A stretch of DNA of 64,000 nt from contig CAXKWD010000006.1 of assembly GCA_964059195.1 (NCBI GenBank), positions 69,085,073 to 69,149,072 on the forward strand. Reading direction: 5' to 3'. Position 1 is the stretch's first letter; every line of letters starts with the position of its first letter. Positions 33,389 through 45,500 of the stretch are shown here, one piece after another. Source of the stretch: Ectobius pallidus. Taxonomy: Eukaryota; Arthropoda; Insecta; Blattodea; Ectobiidae. The position numbers and the translations under genes are program-made. The notes beneath the pieces were generated by a model. It was not told the DNA's origin and made no database searches. It saw only the letters and a list, made by a program, of their open reading frames with translations.

Positions 33389-36303
33389 ATATCGAAATAT
33401 GAATATTAAGAATTTACTAATTAGGATTTTTATGTAAGAAACTACAACTTGCCTAGATACTTAAAATCGTTGTAACCCAGGAAAACAAAATAAAAATCAG
33501 GTTACCAAAATTCATCGATAATAATTATTGGTACAGGTTGATAGATATGCTTACACATAGTTCTAAAGGCCCACTTAGTAGAAATAAATACACCATACTT
33601 TTTATGCTATAAATACTATAATTTGTATAATATCACTAAGGCGAATTGGCATTGCCCTTCATGAGGAAATGCTGCCTGTGTCAAGGGCATTCTTTGAGGA
33701 AGTATTTTTTTTATCTTGAACACCTCTTTGTATAATATAATTCTTTATATTTTACTAACATTGTAACTAAGTTATTTGAATTAACTTCTTCATTACACTG
33801 ATTTTCGCAAATAATTCTCTAAATCTAGAACGTGTATCTTACTGTAATCAATTTGTACTCAACTAATCCCTAAAGAAGCAACTGCTTTTTCTGAGTCAAG
33901 TGTGTTTTGTGTAACGTGTATATTATTGTACACTAATAAAATATAATTTATTTGAAAAATATATATTTATTCTACCCCTTTGTAGTTTTATAGCTTTACC
34001 TAGTTATAAGCTATGATTATTATCGTTTCACAGGCTATGTAATAAGTTAATAAGTTGTATAATATATATAAATATAAATATATATTAGGATATCTACAAG
34101 TTAGGCTAGTACATTTTGCTAATGCAGAATTTATTTTTCGTTCGACCATACTAAAGGCCTAATACGCTTATTACATGTAACGTAGTAATGACATAATATA
34201 TTAAATACAGAATTTCATTACAACACTGTTGTGGTAATTATAGTTATCGATTAATATAGTTCACTGAATTATCTTCAAGCCTTGAAAGCAGCAATTCAAA
34301 CTGCACAGTAAAAAACTTGTATTCAAAATAAAATCATTTTCTGTTCATCTTCATTTTTATATTATGATTAGACCTCGGAATTTTAGGCAAGAAAAATTTA
34401 CATTTTAGGCACCTAATTTAGATTATAAAATGATGCAATTAGGGACTATTTTTATTTTAGGCAATTTTTTTTATTTCTGGTGTCCAAAATTGGGCATAAT
34501 ACGAAATTATTAGTAATGCATAAAAGGAAGCATTTTTACATTTTTATGTGAATGACTATATACTGCGCAACACATATTATTTGTTAAATGATATTTGTGA
34601 ATAATAATGATAATAATAATAAATAACTAATTAATAATGTGAAGTTTTAAATAAACTATAATATTAAATCTTAAAAGTTGTTGAAATTCTTTATTAGAAA
34701 AAATAAAATTGCATCCAATGAGTATACATTTTCTTAAAAGAATAAAATAGCAAGTTGCCTAAAATTCCGAGGTCTACTTTAATAAAATGAACTCATTTCG
34801 TGTGTTTTAATGCTTAATGTTTGCTTTGAAAAAGGCCCAAGAGAAGTTATTCTAAAAACTTGAAACTTAGATATTTCATTATGGTCGAAAAACAGTCGTA
34901 TGCGATTTGCCTATAGTGGTAATTAAAATACTGGTATGCAAATTATGAAATGCTATGCTCCTTCCTTAAACACACTCGCGCCTTAAAGAATGTCGTCATA
35001 GGCTCGTTGCATAATACATTATTTCAGCACAGTGCATTCCTACATGATTATAAGATGGTTTCACGTATGGGTTATTGATGTGCTAAATTTGTGAATGTGA
35101 TGGCAAGTAAATTCACATTTTGAATAGACTTCCTTGCTAGGAACGGAGGTCACGTAGGGTTGTGACATAGTTAATTGCATCAAACAATATTTGCATCTAG
35201 ACAACAGGAGCTAATAGTAAATCCCTGAGCGTACTTGAGTGTGTGTGGATTACTGCTTACACTCAACGAACATGTTAGAATTGGATAGAGGGGTAAATAG
35301 CTGATACCTATATAATAACAGCTTATTTAAAAAAAAATATCACCTAAAGTGTAGAAGTAGTAAATTATGATTAACATTTGAAACTTTTTCAAAGGAAGAA
35401 GTGAAGGTCGTAAACAATAATTGTTTATTTCTATTAATTTTATTATTATTATTAATTTAGCTTTCTTAACAATTGTCTTATTTTATATCTTGGTAACCTT
35501 AATACTAATTTCAAATAATAGCACTGAAGTACCAATAAATGGATTCCTCATCCTTGTATGATATCATTATTTCACTTGCTGCAAAGCATTAGTGATGGTC
35601 TGTAATAATAAAACAGAAAAATATATCTTGGGGTTTGCCAATAAACTATTTATTTGTTATTGTGTCATGCCTTGTAGTAACCTTCGGGACTTTCCGGCCC
35701 ACACTCGTTGACAGTTCGCCAACATGACGTCAGTGATGTCGAAAGGGCATGGACTACGTACGGGCCCAGGAATGTGTTTCATGTCCCAATTTTAGAATAA
35801 TGTTCATATAAATTAATTCAACAGTAAACATGTAACTTAGTGTGTGGTGTTTATAATATCGTTGTGGGAAGTAGTGTTGCATTGTTAAGCCCAGGCATGT
35901 GGAATTTCATAACCTAATCAAACAGACTTTTAATATTACACTACGCGCATTTCTAATTATTTATTTCTGTTAATATATGTATAAACTGTGATTTACAAAA
36001 TTTAGTTTCCAGAGGCAGTTTCTTTCTGTTAGGCAGAAAGCATATGACCATTCTATGAACTTTCACAACCTTATCAAGCGTACCTTCATTACCTAATTGT
36101 GATATTATTTTAGGAAATAAAATGTATGTAAATTAATTAATTAGTTAATTTGTGGCCAAGTATTTGGTAATTAGTGTTATCGCCTTCAAAAGTAGTGTCT
36201 TTCTAGACAGAGAGGATTGTGTAGAGAGAGTGACAGTTATTAGAAAGGTCTGCCATATTTTAGAAAACGTTTTTGTACATAATTATACAACAATATTTAT
36301 TAA
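33389..36303. other. Unannotated AT-rich stretch
   Basis: No gene is recognised. The region 34380-34520 is T-rich with repeated TTTTAGGCA strings, and a reverse-complement-like segment (TGCCTAAAATTCCGAGGTCTA) occurs at about 34757-34777, suggesting ends of an eroded inverted-repeat element (34369-34777). The open frame from 36152 has no recognisable motif. Confidence 0.4.
35686..35732. promoter_or_regulatory. kappaB-like site plus CRE palindrome
   Basis: GGGACTTTCC (35686-35695) fits the Rel/NF-kappaB consensus GGGRNTYYYC, and TGACGTCA (35725-35732) is a full CRE. They lie 29 bp apart in a locally GC-richer block. No TATA or transcript start is evident, so function is unproven. Confidence 0.2.
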
Positions 36304-37992
36304 CAAGAATTTGTGCCCAAAACAACGCTATACTGGCATTTACGGCATAATGGTTCTCCTGATATTTTTAAAGAACATTTCTGCAATTCTGTTAGTGATA
36401 TACAACAAAGGGTTCCTCCTTGCTTACTCAGTGCAAAACACTTTTTGGATAGAATTCAGCGTAATCAATCATTACTTGCTTGGAAGCCGGTTTCTTGCCT
36501 TGAAATAAGTAAAATAATAAAAAATATGAAGAATTCTAACTCTAAAGATATTTTCGATATTGACGCTAATCTAGTCAAGGAAGTTTTGCCATTCATTGTG
36601 CAACCCCTAACTAAAAGTATAAACCAGTGCTTGGAAAATGGAATCTTCCCTGAGACATTAAAGATAGCAAAAACAGTCCCGATACATAAAAAGGGTGATC
36701 CTTCAGATGCCAACAATTACAGGCCTATATCAATCGTTCCCATCTTTTCAAAGATTATTGAGACGGTTATGAACACCCAGCTTATTGCTTATCTAGAACA
36801 GAACTCCATCTTATCCCAATCACAATTTGGATTCAGAAGAGGGTTGTCAACCATAGATGCGATTGAAGAGTTGGTGTCTAGTATATTAAAGGGATTTGAA
36901 AATCATAAAAGCACTATGGCTATTCTATGTGACATGTCCAAGGCATTCGATTGTGTTTCTTATGAAATTCTATATTATAAATTGGAATACTACGGGGTGA
37001 CCGGAGCTGAATTGAGTCTATTCAAATCTTATCTAACTGACCGTTATTCAAGAGTTTGTTATAATGGCATTCTTTCCGATAGCACTCCTGTTAAATGTGG
37101 CGTCCCACAGGGTTCTGTTTTGGGTCCTCTATTGTTTCTCTTAGCCATTAATGATTTGCCAAGCAATATTAGTACCGAATGCGTTTTGTTTGCCGATGAT
37201 ACTTCTTTATATCACTCAGATAAAGATTTGCTAAATTTAAATACTGTTATGACCGAATCTCTAAATAATGCCACTCTGTGGTTCCAGGCCAATGGTTTCA
37301 GTCTTAATTTTAGCAAAACTCAAAAGATACTTTTTTCGTTAAAAGACACAATGAATGCTCAACTTCAAACCAATGTTAAATTACTTGGACTAATATTGGA
37401 TCCAAAAGTATCTTGGGACAGTCAAATCGAACATTTATGTGTAAGGTTATCTAGAGTCATTTATTTGCTTCGACAGTTGAAATCATTAGTATCCAAGTCA
37501 TATTTACGAATGTCATATTTTGCTTTTTTTAATAGCCTATTGTTATATGGCATTACGATATGGGGGAACAGTCCAGGTGTATCAAAACTTCTCATTCTAC
37601 AGAAAAAAGCCATACGTATAATAACAGGTGCACAGTTCAATGAACACTGTAGACCGTTATTCAAGAAGGAGCACATCTTTACTATAGTTAATTTGTATAT
37701 ATTCGAATGCCTATTAACGGTGAAACGTGGACTTAATGAATATAGTAGTGCTCATGATGTACATAATCATAATACAAGATCAAATTATCTTTTAATTGAG
37801 CCTGCAGTTAGATTATGTAAAACAAAAAGGTCATTTCATGCTATGTCTTTAAAACTTTTTAATAAACTACCTCAATGTGCTCATGATATTAGCTTGCCTA
37901 GATTTAGAGCAACCATAAAGAGATGGCTAGCGGAAAATCCATTTTACAAAGTGGAGGAATTTTACGAGCAGGTAGGAACCCTACAATTGTAA
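36304..37992 (+). pseudogene. 5'-truncated LINE reverse transcriptase, CR1/L2/Daphne-like
   Basis: A 563-codon open frame, closed upstream by TAA at 36301 and lacking an ATG near its start, so it is the 3' half of a longer ORF2. It carries the RT fingers (VPIHKKGDPSDANNYRPIS), QSQFGFRRGLST, motif A (CDMSKAFDCV), motif B (GVPQGSVLGPLLF), motif C (FADD, D codons at 37195-37200) and the SLNFSKTQ and KLLGLILD thumb blocks. The C-terminal part (HNTRSNY ... FNKLP ... IKRWL ... PFYKVEEFYE) is the conserved tail of this LINE group. The endonuclease that should precede the RT is absent, typical of aborted reverse transcription during insertion. The RT frame itself is unbroken, so the insertion is probably not very old. 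Confidence 0.85.
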
Positions 37993-38085
37993 TTTAGTTT
38001 AACATTGTTATTTTATTGTTACCTTGACTATACCATTACATACATCTTGTATGTGTAAGGTTGAAAAATAAATGATTAAATACTG
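37993..38085 (+). other. LINE 3' UTR and tail
   Basis: About 90 bp after the stop, ending in AAAAATAAATGATTAAATAC. An AATAAATGATT tail instead of a long poly(A) fits the short-repeat 3' ends of this LINE group. The exact 3' boundary is uncertain. Confidence 0.5.
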
Positions 38086-38561
38086 TGTATTACAAAACAG
38101 ATGGGTAGGCCATATTCATTTGAAATTTTACTTAAATGCATAGTTAGTAAGTATCTATTTTGTGTGTATTTAATTAGCTTTAATAGTGCTTCTATTCCTG
38201 GTAAAGAGTTAAGATGTTATATTTTGCTGTCAAAAGCATATTATGTAAATAATAGTACTGGTATAAGAACGGAATTACATAACGAATAACCTCTGCGACT
38301 GACGAAATAGCACGCTCGCTGTGACGTCAAGCCTTGCTGTAGAAGGCGTTTAAATTCCCGAAGTGTAAGCTTCATTTTAACTGATACTGAATGTTAATGA
38401 TCATGAGATTATGTGAAATAGCGAGGATGAGTCATCAACAATGTAATCTTTTCAGTTCATGCCAAATGTCAGCTCTTTCAGCTTAGTAGTTTTGGCGACA
38501 TATCGGAACAGAAAAGGGGAGTTCAATAAATTTGTACGATATGATTAACTAATCCATCATA
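38086..38561. other. Unannotated stretch
   Basis: No gene is seen. A full CRE palindrome TGACGTCA lies at 38322-38329, without a TATA box nearby. Confidence 0.4.
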
Positions 38562-40574
38562 TCCCTATAATATAAAGCCACATGGCTGACTCACTCACTC
38601 ACTGACATTAATGTTTGCCCACTTCCAGATGACCTTGAAACTTGAAATTTGGTACACGTATAGCATTTAGGCTGTAAACCAAAGGAAAATTCCAAAAACT
38701 TAATTTTTTAATTTTTAGCCCTAAAAACCTCCGTAAAAGGGCTCGGCTCGGCTCACCGACATTAATGTTTGTCCACTTTCAGATGAGCTAGGAACTTGAA
38801 ATTTGGTACACTTATAGCTCTTGGGCTGTGAATAACAGGAAAATTCCAAAAAGTTAATTTTTTTAACTTTTAGCCCTAAAAACCCCCGAAAAGGGCTCGG
38901 CTCGGCTCACCGACAAAAATGTTTGCCCACTTCCAGATGAGCTAGAAACTTGAAATTTTGTACAGATATAGCTTATAGGCTGCAAACCACAGGAATATTC
39001 CAAAAAGTTTATTTTTTCAATTTTTAGCTCTAAAAAGCCTCCGAAAAAGGGCTTGGCTCGGCTCACCGACATTAATGTTTGCCCACTTCCAGATGACCTA
39101 GAAACTTGAAATTTGGTACACATATAGCTTTTAGGCTGTAAACCACAGGAAAATTCCAAAAAGTTTATTTTTTTTAATTTTTAGCCCTAAACACTCCCGA
39201 AAAAGGGCTCGGTTCGGCACACTGACATTAATGTTTGTCCACTTCCAGATGAGCTAGAAACTTGAAATTTGGTGCACATATAGCTTTTAGGCTGCAAACC
39301 ACAGCAAAATTCCAAAAAGTTTATTTTTTCCAATTTTTAGCCCTAAAAACCTCCGAAAATTGCTCAGCTCCGCTCACCGACATTAATGTTTGCCCACTTC
39401 CAGATGAGCTAGAAACTTGAAATTTGGTACACATATAGATTTTAGGCTATAAACCGTAGGAAAATTCCAAAAAGTTTTTTTTTAATTTTTAGCCCTAAAC
39501 ACTCCCGAAAAAGGGCTCGGTTCGGCACACTGACAATAATGTTTGTCCACTTCCAGATAAGCTAGAAACTTGAAATTTGGTAAACATATAGCTTTTAGGC
39601 TGCAAACCACAGGAAAATTCCAAAAAGTTTATTTTTTCCAATTTTTAGCCCTAAAAACCTCCGAAAATTCCTCAGCTCCGCTCACCGACATTAATGTTTG
39701 CCCACTTCCAGAAGAGCTAGAAACTTGAAATTTGGTACACATATAGATTTTAGGCTATAAACCATAGGAAAATTCCAAAAAGTTTATTTTTTTTAATTTT
39801 TAGCCCTAAACACTCCCGAAAAAGTGCTCGGTTCGTCACACTGACATTAATGTTTGTCCACTTCCAGATAAGCTAGAAACTTGAAATTTGGTACATATAT
39901 AGATTTTAGGCTGTAAACCACAGGAAAATACCAAAAAGTTTATTTTTTCCAATTTTTAGCCCTAAAAACCTCCGAAAATTGCTCAGCTCCGCTCACCGAC
40001 ATTAATGTTTGCCCACTTCCAGAAGAGCTAGAAACTTGAAATTTGGTACACATATAGATTTTAGGCTATAAACCATAGGAAAATTCCAAAAAGTTTATTT
40101 TTTTAATTTTTAGCCCTAAACACTCCCGAAAAAGTGATCGGTTCGTCACACTGACATTAATGTTTGTCCACTTCCAGATAAGCTAGAGACTTGAAATTTG
40201 GTACATATATAGATTTTAGGCTGTAAACCACAGGAAAATACCAAAAAGTTTATTTTTTTCCAATTTTTAGCCCTAAAAACCTCCGGAAAAGGGCTCAGCT
40301 TCGCTCACCGATATTAATGTTTGCCCACTTCCAGATGAGCTAGAAACTTAAAATTTTGTACACATATAGCTTAAAGGCAGTAAACCACACAAAAATTCCA
40401 AAAAGTTAATTTTCCCCAATATTTAGCCCTGAAAACTTCGGGAAAAGGACTCGGCTCGGCTCACCGACATTAATGTTTGCCCTCTTCCAGATGAGCTAGA
40501 AACTTGAAATTTGGTACACATATATATTTTAGGCTGTAAACCACAGGAGAATTCCAAAAAGGTTATTTTTTTAA
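38562..40574 (+). repeat. Minisatellite of 13 units of about 155 bp, in a Helitron/HINE-like element
   Basis: GACATTAATGTTTGCCCAC or a close variant recurs at about 38604, 38757, 38910, 39066, 39224, 39378, 39530, 39687, 39841, 39996, 40150, 40309 and 40464. Each unit also has CTAGAAACTTGAAATTTGG, CCACAGGAAAATTCC and TTTTTAGCCCTAAA. Units 5/6, 7/8 and 9/10 (counted from 38604) alternate CACTCCCGAAAAAG with ACCTCCGAAAATT, a two-unit higher order. The block is preceded by TCCCTATAATATAAAGCCAC and a CTCACTCACTCAC run, resembling starts of non-autonomous Helitron relatives with internal minisatellites. Open frames on the minus strand (for example 38863-39159) merely read through the repeat. Confidence 0.85.
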
Positions 40575-40577
40575 ATT

Positions 40578-40612
40578 GTACGTGGCATTGAGCCGGGTTC
40601 GATCTCCGGCTC
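40578..40612 (+). other. tRNA T-arm-like remnant
   Basis: GAGCCGG and CCGGCTC pair around a loop containing GTTCGATCT, giving a B-box (GGTTCGATCTCC). No complete tRNA or A box is seen. Probably the remnant of a tRNA-derived SINE. Confidence 0.3.
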
Positions 40613-41098
40613 AAATCAGAGTACTTGTTCCTTCTGAACGTGTTTTTGAGGGCGTTGCCTACGTAAAGAACGTGGTCTACAAAGATTTACTTTAGTATAT
40701 ACATTACATTTGGGGTTTTCTTACCATAAATAAATAAAATAACTTAATGTATTGAAAATTACTTTGTGGGTATTTATTATGTTAGTCTCTATTTCAACCT
40801 ACTCAAATTATTAGACTGGTTATGAAATCTATGTAAATAAATCTCTGGTGTGACAGCCATTTTGATGAATTGAAAAATTATAAAATAAAAAGTATATTAA
40901 TTCAAGCCATATAACATGTTCTGTCCATGAATAAAAAATTTCAGTCTATCTGCATTTAAGAAATATAATTTGTATTCACATGCTTTCCTTTAATCCATGA
41001 GCTTTGTGGTTATCTAATGACTTACTGGTACTCATCAATTTTTGTATTCGATCTTCGAGCTAAGGTCAAGATCGATTCATTATTGCAGTTTTAGTGCT

Positions 41099-41157
41099 AT
41101 GTCGTTAGGTGAGTTGGTGGCGCGCTTGCCTTCCACATTGGTGGTCCTGGTTCAAGG
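41099..41157 (+). other. tRNA-derived SINE head remnant
   Basis: TAGGTGAGTTGG (A-box-like) and TGGTTCAAGGCC (B-box-like) are spaced about 35 bp apart. The middle (GCTTGCCTTCCACATTGG) resembles the corresponding part of the sequences at 41371 and 52505. Confidence 0.35.
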
Positions 41158-41370
41158 CCAAATATATTTTCCGATTTCCCATAAATCTAAAGAATGACAA
41201 CTGGCAAGGGGATCAACAGCGGCGTCATTTCATAAAAAAACAAAACAAAAAAAACAAGAACGGGGGTTTGGGGCGGAAACAGTATTACCTATAGGTCCTA
41301 CAGTGTTCACGTGGAGCATGGTAATTGATATACATTGAATACTAGCGATAGAAATAACTATTTCTATAAA

Positions 41371-41425
41371 CCTAGCGAAGTGGCCGAGAATGTAACTCTT
41401 GGACTGCCATTCTGGAGGTCCCAGG
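41371..41425 (+). other. tRNA-derived SINE head remnant
   Basis: TAGCGAAGTGG (A-box-like) and CCCAGGTTCATAAT (weak B-box-like) flank CTGCCATTCTGGAGG, which also occurs in altered form at about 52527-52542 (CGTCACATTCTGGAG). Same SINE type as the copy at 41099. Confidence 0.35.
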
Positions 41426-41700
41426 TTCATAATTAATTCAATCCAATTAACATTTTTCGTCTAGAAATAACAACATTATCTTCTATCTGTGTTATAATTT
41501 ATAATCTTTAATCATAACTCGTTGACGAAGTCTCGCATTCTTTACAATATATTATACCCAATTTTACTTGTGTTTTTCTACGATTTCCCTGGTCGTAAAG
41601 GCAAATGCCAAATTGAATATTTACATACCATGAATCTTAGACGCTATTTTATCTTGTATCATGTCCATTTAAACATATCAGTTGAAATTTACTCCATAAA

Positions 41701-41902
41701 ATACACCATAAATGTATGTACACTTCCAGTTGATCTAGAAAACTTAGACTTGGCAAACTGATACCTTTTAGCTTGCGACCGACGGGAAAATTCCGAAAAA
41801 ATCCCAAAGTCTTCCCACAATTATTTTTTCTGGTATATTGTGGCAAAAGCATAATAGCCAATACAGCAGACTAAACACACGCACTCTATCTCCCATAGAT
41901 AT

Positions 41903-41937
<35 letters not shown>

Positions 41938-42000
41938 CGCTTTCCCGAGAACCTCAACGGGGGTTTGGGGGCGCAGCCCCCAACGAGCGAAGCGAGTTTC
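41701..42000 (+). other. Diverged minisatellite unit, poly(A) run and GC-rich hairpin
   Basis: 41701-41800 resembles one unit of the 38.6-kb minisatellite (CACTTCCAGTTGATCTAGAAA, GGGAAAATTCCGAAAA). A run of about 30 A follows (41909-41938). Then comes a hairpin, GGGGGC-GCA-GCCCCC (41967-41981), and AACGAGCGAAGCGAG. The order of unit, hairpin and GAGCGAAGCGAG end looks like the 3' terminus of the element whose start is at 38562; this is inference. Confidence 0.4.
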
Positions 42001-42004
42001 TATT

Positions 42005-42863
42005 CATATAACTAAATATGAAAGTACATGCTTTTTAAGCATTATCGAATAAAATCCAAGTAAAGCCTTGCGAAAGTAGTAAAGAAATGTCAGACTACAG
42101 AAGAGAAAATATAGATTTGTGAATGTATACAAAACATTATTAAAAGAAAACAATGAAGAAATTGTGCGAGATGTACGAGTAAAATTGCCGTCATCCATAG
42201 GAGCAGCATTAAGTACAGTTTCTGAAGTCCTCAAATAATACAAATCCACGGAAGCGTAGTCACCGACCACAAATATACTAAAAACAATTATACAAAATTA
42301 TGCGAAATTTGCCAAAAAAAGTCACTAAATAATTTTTTCGATCTTTCTTACATATTCATTAACACTAATCATTGGATGATCAAAGAATGCAACTTATTTT
42401 ACCCTAGGTGCATTTAGACTTCCGTTATGTGACATTAAAGGGCTCTGCGCAAGTGCTGATAATCTCTTTACGTCGCAACTCCAATATTAGGTTACATTAT
42501 TTTCTCAGTAGACATTTAAAAACATAACTTAGTACCAGTATTTTCAGAGTGATGCTGGAAGGGAATTTTGGTAATTTCCAGGCTAATACTCTAAGGAAAT
42601 CGTTCTTTAGGCTTATAAAAGAAGAAGGAAGGTTTTAAAGGCAAGAATTTGTGTATCAATTTTAATTAAATCTAAAATGCCACCCGCCGATTCACTCGGT
42701 TCAGCTTCCCACTGTTTAAAATGCTAGCGCCGATTAGGCTATAGCGGAATTCAGTTTTACGAAATGATATACATATACAACTATAGACAACATATAACAA
42801 TATAATATAATACAGTCAATATATAACAAAAGAATGGGTATCTCCGATCTTTTCAAGAACGTA
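42005..42863. other. Unannotated stretch
   Basis: No gene is recognised. The minus-strand frame 42004-42270 has no conserved motif. Confidence 0.4.
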
Positions 42864-42988
42864 CTGTCTGGCTGCGAGCTGAAGGCCGAGCTAGCGTTCC
42901 CCCACTACCTTACTATGCGCTTGCATTTACTGTCTATGTCTTTCCCCCACTATGCCACCAGCTCGGCCTTCAGATCACAGTCAGACAG
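42864..42988. mobile_element. MITE, Tc1/mariner type (copy 2)
   Basis: A 125-bp copy of the MITE at 14563, in inverse orientation. Ends are CTGTCTGGC and GTCAGACAG, and TA flanks both sides (42862-42863 and 42989-42990). The two copies differ by small substitutions and short indels only. Confidence 0.8.
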
Positions 42989-42990
42989 TA

Positions 42991-44402
42991 CTTTGTGAGG
43001 GCTTCAGAAGGGACATTATTGTGAGTGAAACATATTTCGTTTCATTGCTATTTCTTGCTCGTAGCCACGGGAGAATGTTTGCAAGACATGTTTACTCGCC
43101 AAAAATATAATGAATAATTATTAGAATATTTAGAACAGTGTGATTTCAACATAGATTATTTACTCCGAGACAGCGATAATCATTTATCTCATAGCAGTAG
43201 TGACAGACACCATGATCATATCGATATTATATAGCGATAAATAAAACAGAAACATAACATGTTATTATCATACCTAAATAATTAACAACGAGGGGTCAAA
43301 AGTCCGTCCCTTATGTTTATTTTCAACATCTGTGCATTTTTATCTACAATGCAGCGGCACTCTTGAACAGGTAGAACCGGTACAAAAGGCTGACACTCTG
43401 TATCAAAGAAGCTAGACATCAAATCTGCTATTTGGTACAGAAAGTGGAAAAACTGCACCGCATTGATTTTTTGCCATGGTTTCCATTAAAAAGTTGCAAA
43501 GTATGTTTTTTTCTTCAGAACAAATACATTTTCAGCTCTGAATGTTTTAAGATTTATTGCGGTAAATGTTTTCAGAATCAGATAAAAAAAATAAAAAATC
43601 GAATGAAAAAAGTAGAATTTCTAAATTTCGTTTGTCGATCCCCTTAAATATTAGGCTATCTTTCATTTCAATATTGAAATACCACCTGAAAATAGGCTAA
43701 TGGCGGGTCTTAATGATGACTCTAATCTCCCTTTGCAATAGGCCTACGATGTAGAAATTTTACAAGATATGACCTGAAAAATTAAATTACTTCACTGTAA
43801 TCATCCATAAGAAGGAAATTTTGTGAACTGTGCTTTTTACTTTCACACTGAGGTGAATAGTTCTGTTCCGTGCACATCTTAGACCCACTAAGGGCCTATA
43901 ATATTTCACAAGATATCGATCACTATTACTGGAGAACTTTGAGATGTTATAATAAAACTCATACTCTGGCCTTTCCATGGCCGTGAAAAAAACACACAAG
44001 TGCTTTCATTCGCTTCTAAATAAACTTCGCACATTTTTCTATGTTCCCGTATTTCGAGTCGAGGGGGGGGGAAATCCTTTAATAGGATAACGTTTGTGAC
44101 GCCCTAATGCAATGCAAATGTAAAATAAACAAATACGGAATTTATTCTACGACTTTAGTCATGTAAAAAGGCCTGGGCGAGAGGTTTCACATCTCTTCTC
44201 AGTGAACGGGATAAAATGGCCTTTGCTTTCCCATTCAAAGAGATTAGTGTAATTTTCAATCTCGCTCTATGCAAACTATCTTCTTAATTAGACGCGTGAC
44301 AACTTTGTACAAATCTCATCAGATGTTCTGTTTAGTAAAGAAGGACGAATATTATGTAATTCTGTAATGAGGTAGCATACAGTGCTTCGTTATAATCTTC
44401 TA
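42991..44402. other. Unannotated stretch
   Basis: No gene is recognised in about 1.4 kb. Short open frames on both strands (43432-43647 and 43787-43999) show no motif. Confidence 0.4.
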
Positions 44403-44640
44403 TCTTCTATATTAATAAAAATGAATTTACAAAAGGGTTGTTGCCGCATCACTTGAGAACGGCTCGACCGATTTGGCTGATTTCTTTTTTGTTGTGTTCG
44501 TAATTGTCAGGACAAGGTTTGTATTAAAGAAAATTTTTGGAAAATCAACGGGAAAAGTCGGAAATGTGAAATGAGGCATAGTTAGAGAGTCTGCTGGAAA
44601 TTGTTTACACAAAAAAAGATTAAAAATTGAAGTGTAACAA
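44403..44640 (+). mobile_element. Helitron-like 5' end of a second family
   Basis: It starts TCTTCTATATTAATAAAAATG, then continues CATCACTTGAGAACGGCTCG and ACCGATTTGGCTGATTTC, a pattern I associate with insect Helitron 5' regions. No matching 3' hairpin/CTAG end was found before 45630, so the extent is unknown. Confidence 0.35.
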
Positions 44641-45031
44641 AAGAAGTGTGACATATTCACAGTTTGAGAATTCCGCTTTCAGATGTTTTCACCATAAAAC
44701 AAACAAACAAACAAAAAACAAAAAAGAAGTATGAGTCTTGCAACCAAACCAAATCGAAAGTGTAAACAAATGCACGTGCTTTGAACCGTAGCACACATCA
44801 TGCTACAAGACAATATAGTGCGGTATTAGATTTGATTTTTATAACAGTAAAAGCTCATTTGTTACGATATTATTAAGATAATAATATCAACTTACTACAA
44901 ATGTTTCAATGCATTGCGAATTGTGGCATTTGTAATATAACCCTTCAGTCTGCGAGTCATATAAATTTCAGTGGATAGCGAAATGTGGCACTTATAATTT
45001 ATAACCCAGTCTTCGAGAAGCATTAATCATA

Positions 45032-45500
45032 ATGACTGAAATTCAACCCGGTTCGAGTGGCATAATTAAAAATAAGAGAGGTAAATCTTTGCGAAGTGGA
45101 CAAAAGGAAATAATATTGAATGTGTTTAGTGGATTTCTTAAAAAATATCCAAGACTTGCAATAGAGGACATTGTAAAATTGACATTGGAATTCACCGGTC
45201 TGGAAAGTAACTGGAAAGTGTGTAGTGAATACAGAGACTCTGATGTAGTGAAAACTCCTCCAATAAAGGCTCAAAAGCCGCGTAGTGTTTTAGATAACAT
45301 TGATGACTTTGTGAAAAGTGCTATTCGAGCAAAAGTTGATCAATTATTTTTTTGATAACATACCTCCAATTGTGGGTAAACTTCATGAGGACCCCGACCT
45401 CCTAATTTTAAAAGAACGACATTTTATAAGTTATTGCTGGACGTTGAAATGAAATAATTTGCGAAAAGAAGTGAGGTTAATGATTGTACTTTGGAGATGT
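45032..45500 (+). pseudogene. N-terminal fragment of a Tc1/IS630-type (DDE_3) transposase-like protein
   Basis: ATG 45032 opens MTEIQPGSSGIIKNKRGKSLRSGQKEIIL..., about 107 codons. The pattern (S/R-x-x-Q-K/R-E-I-I-x-N-V-x-x-F-x-K, then a linker ending LDNIDDFVKSAIRAKVDQ) resembles the helix-turn-helix N-terminus of a transposase-like family common in arthropods. A frameshift at about 45355 moves the continuation (DNIPPIVGKLHEDPDLLILKERHFISYCWTLK) to another frame, and a TGA follows. The catalytic DDE part is missing. Assignment is from remembered motif order, so moderate confidence. Confidence 0.45.

Noticed and set aside
36152..36508. An independent 118-codon gene before the LINE RT
   Set aside because: It overlaps the RT frame, has no motif, and sits at the truncated 5' junction of the LINE.
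38863..40614. Minus-strand frames with repeated CGLQPKSYMCTKFQVS peptides
   Set aside because: They read through the 155-bp minisatellite and carry no independent coding signal.
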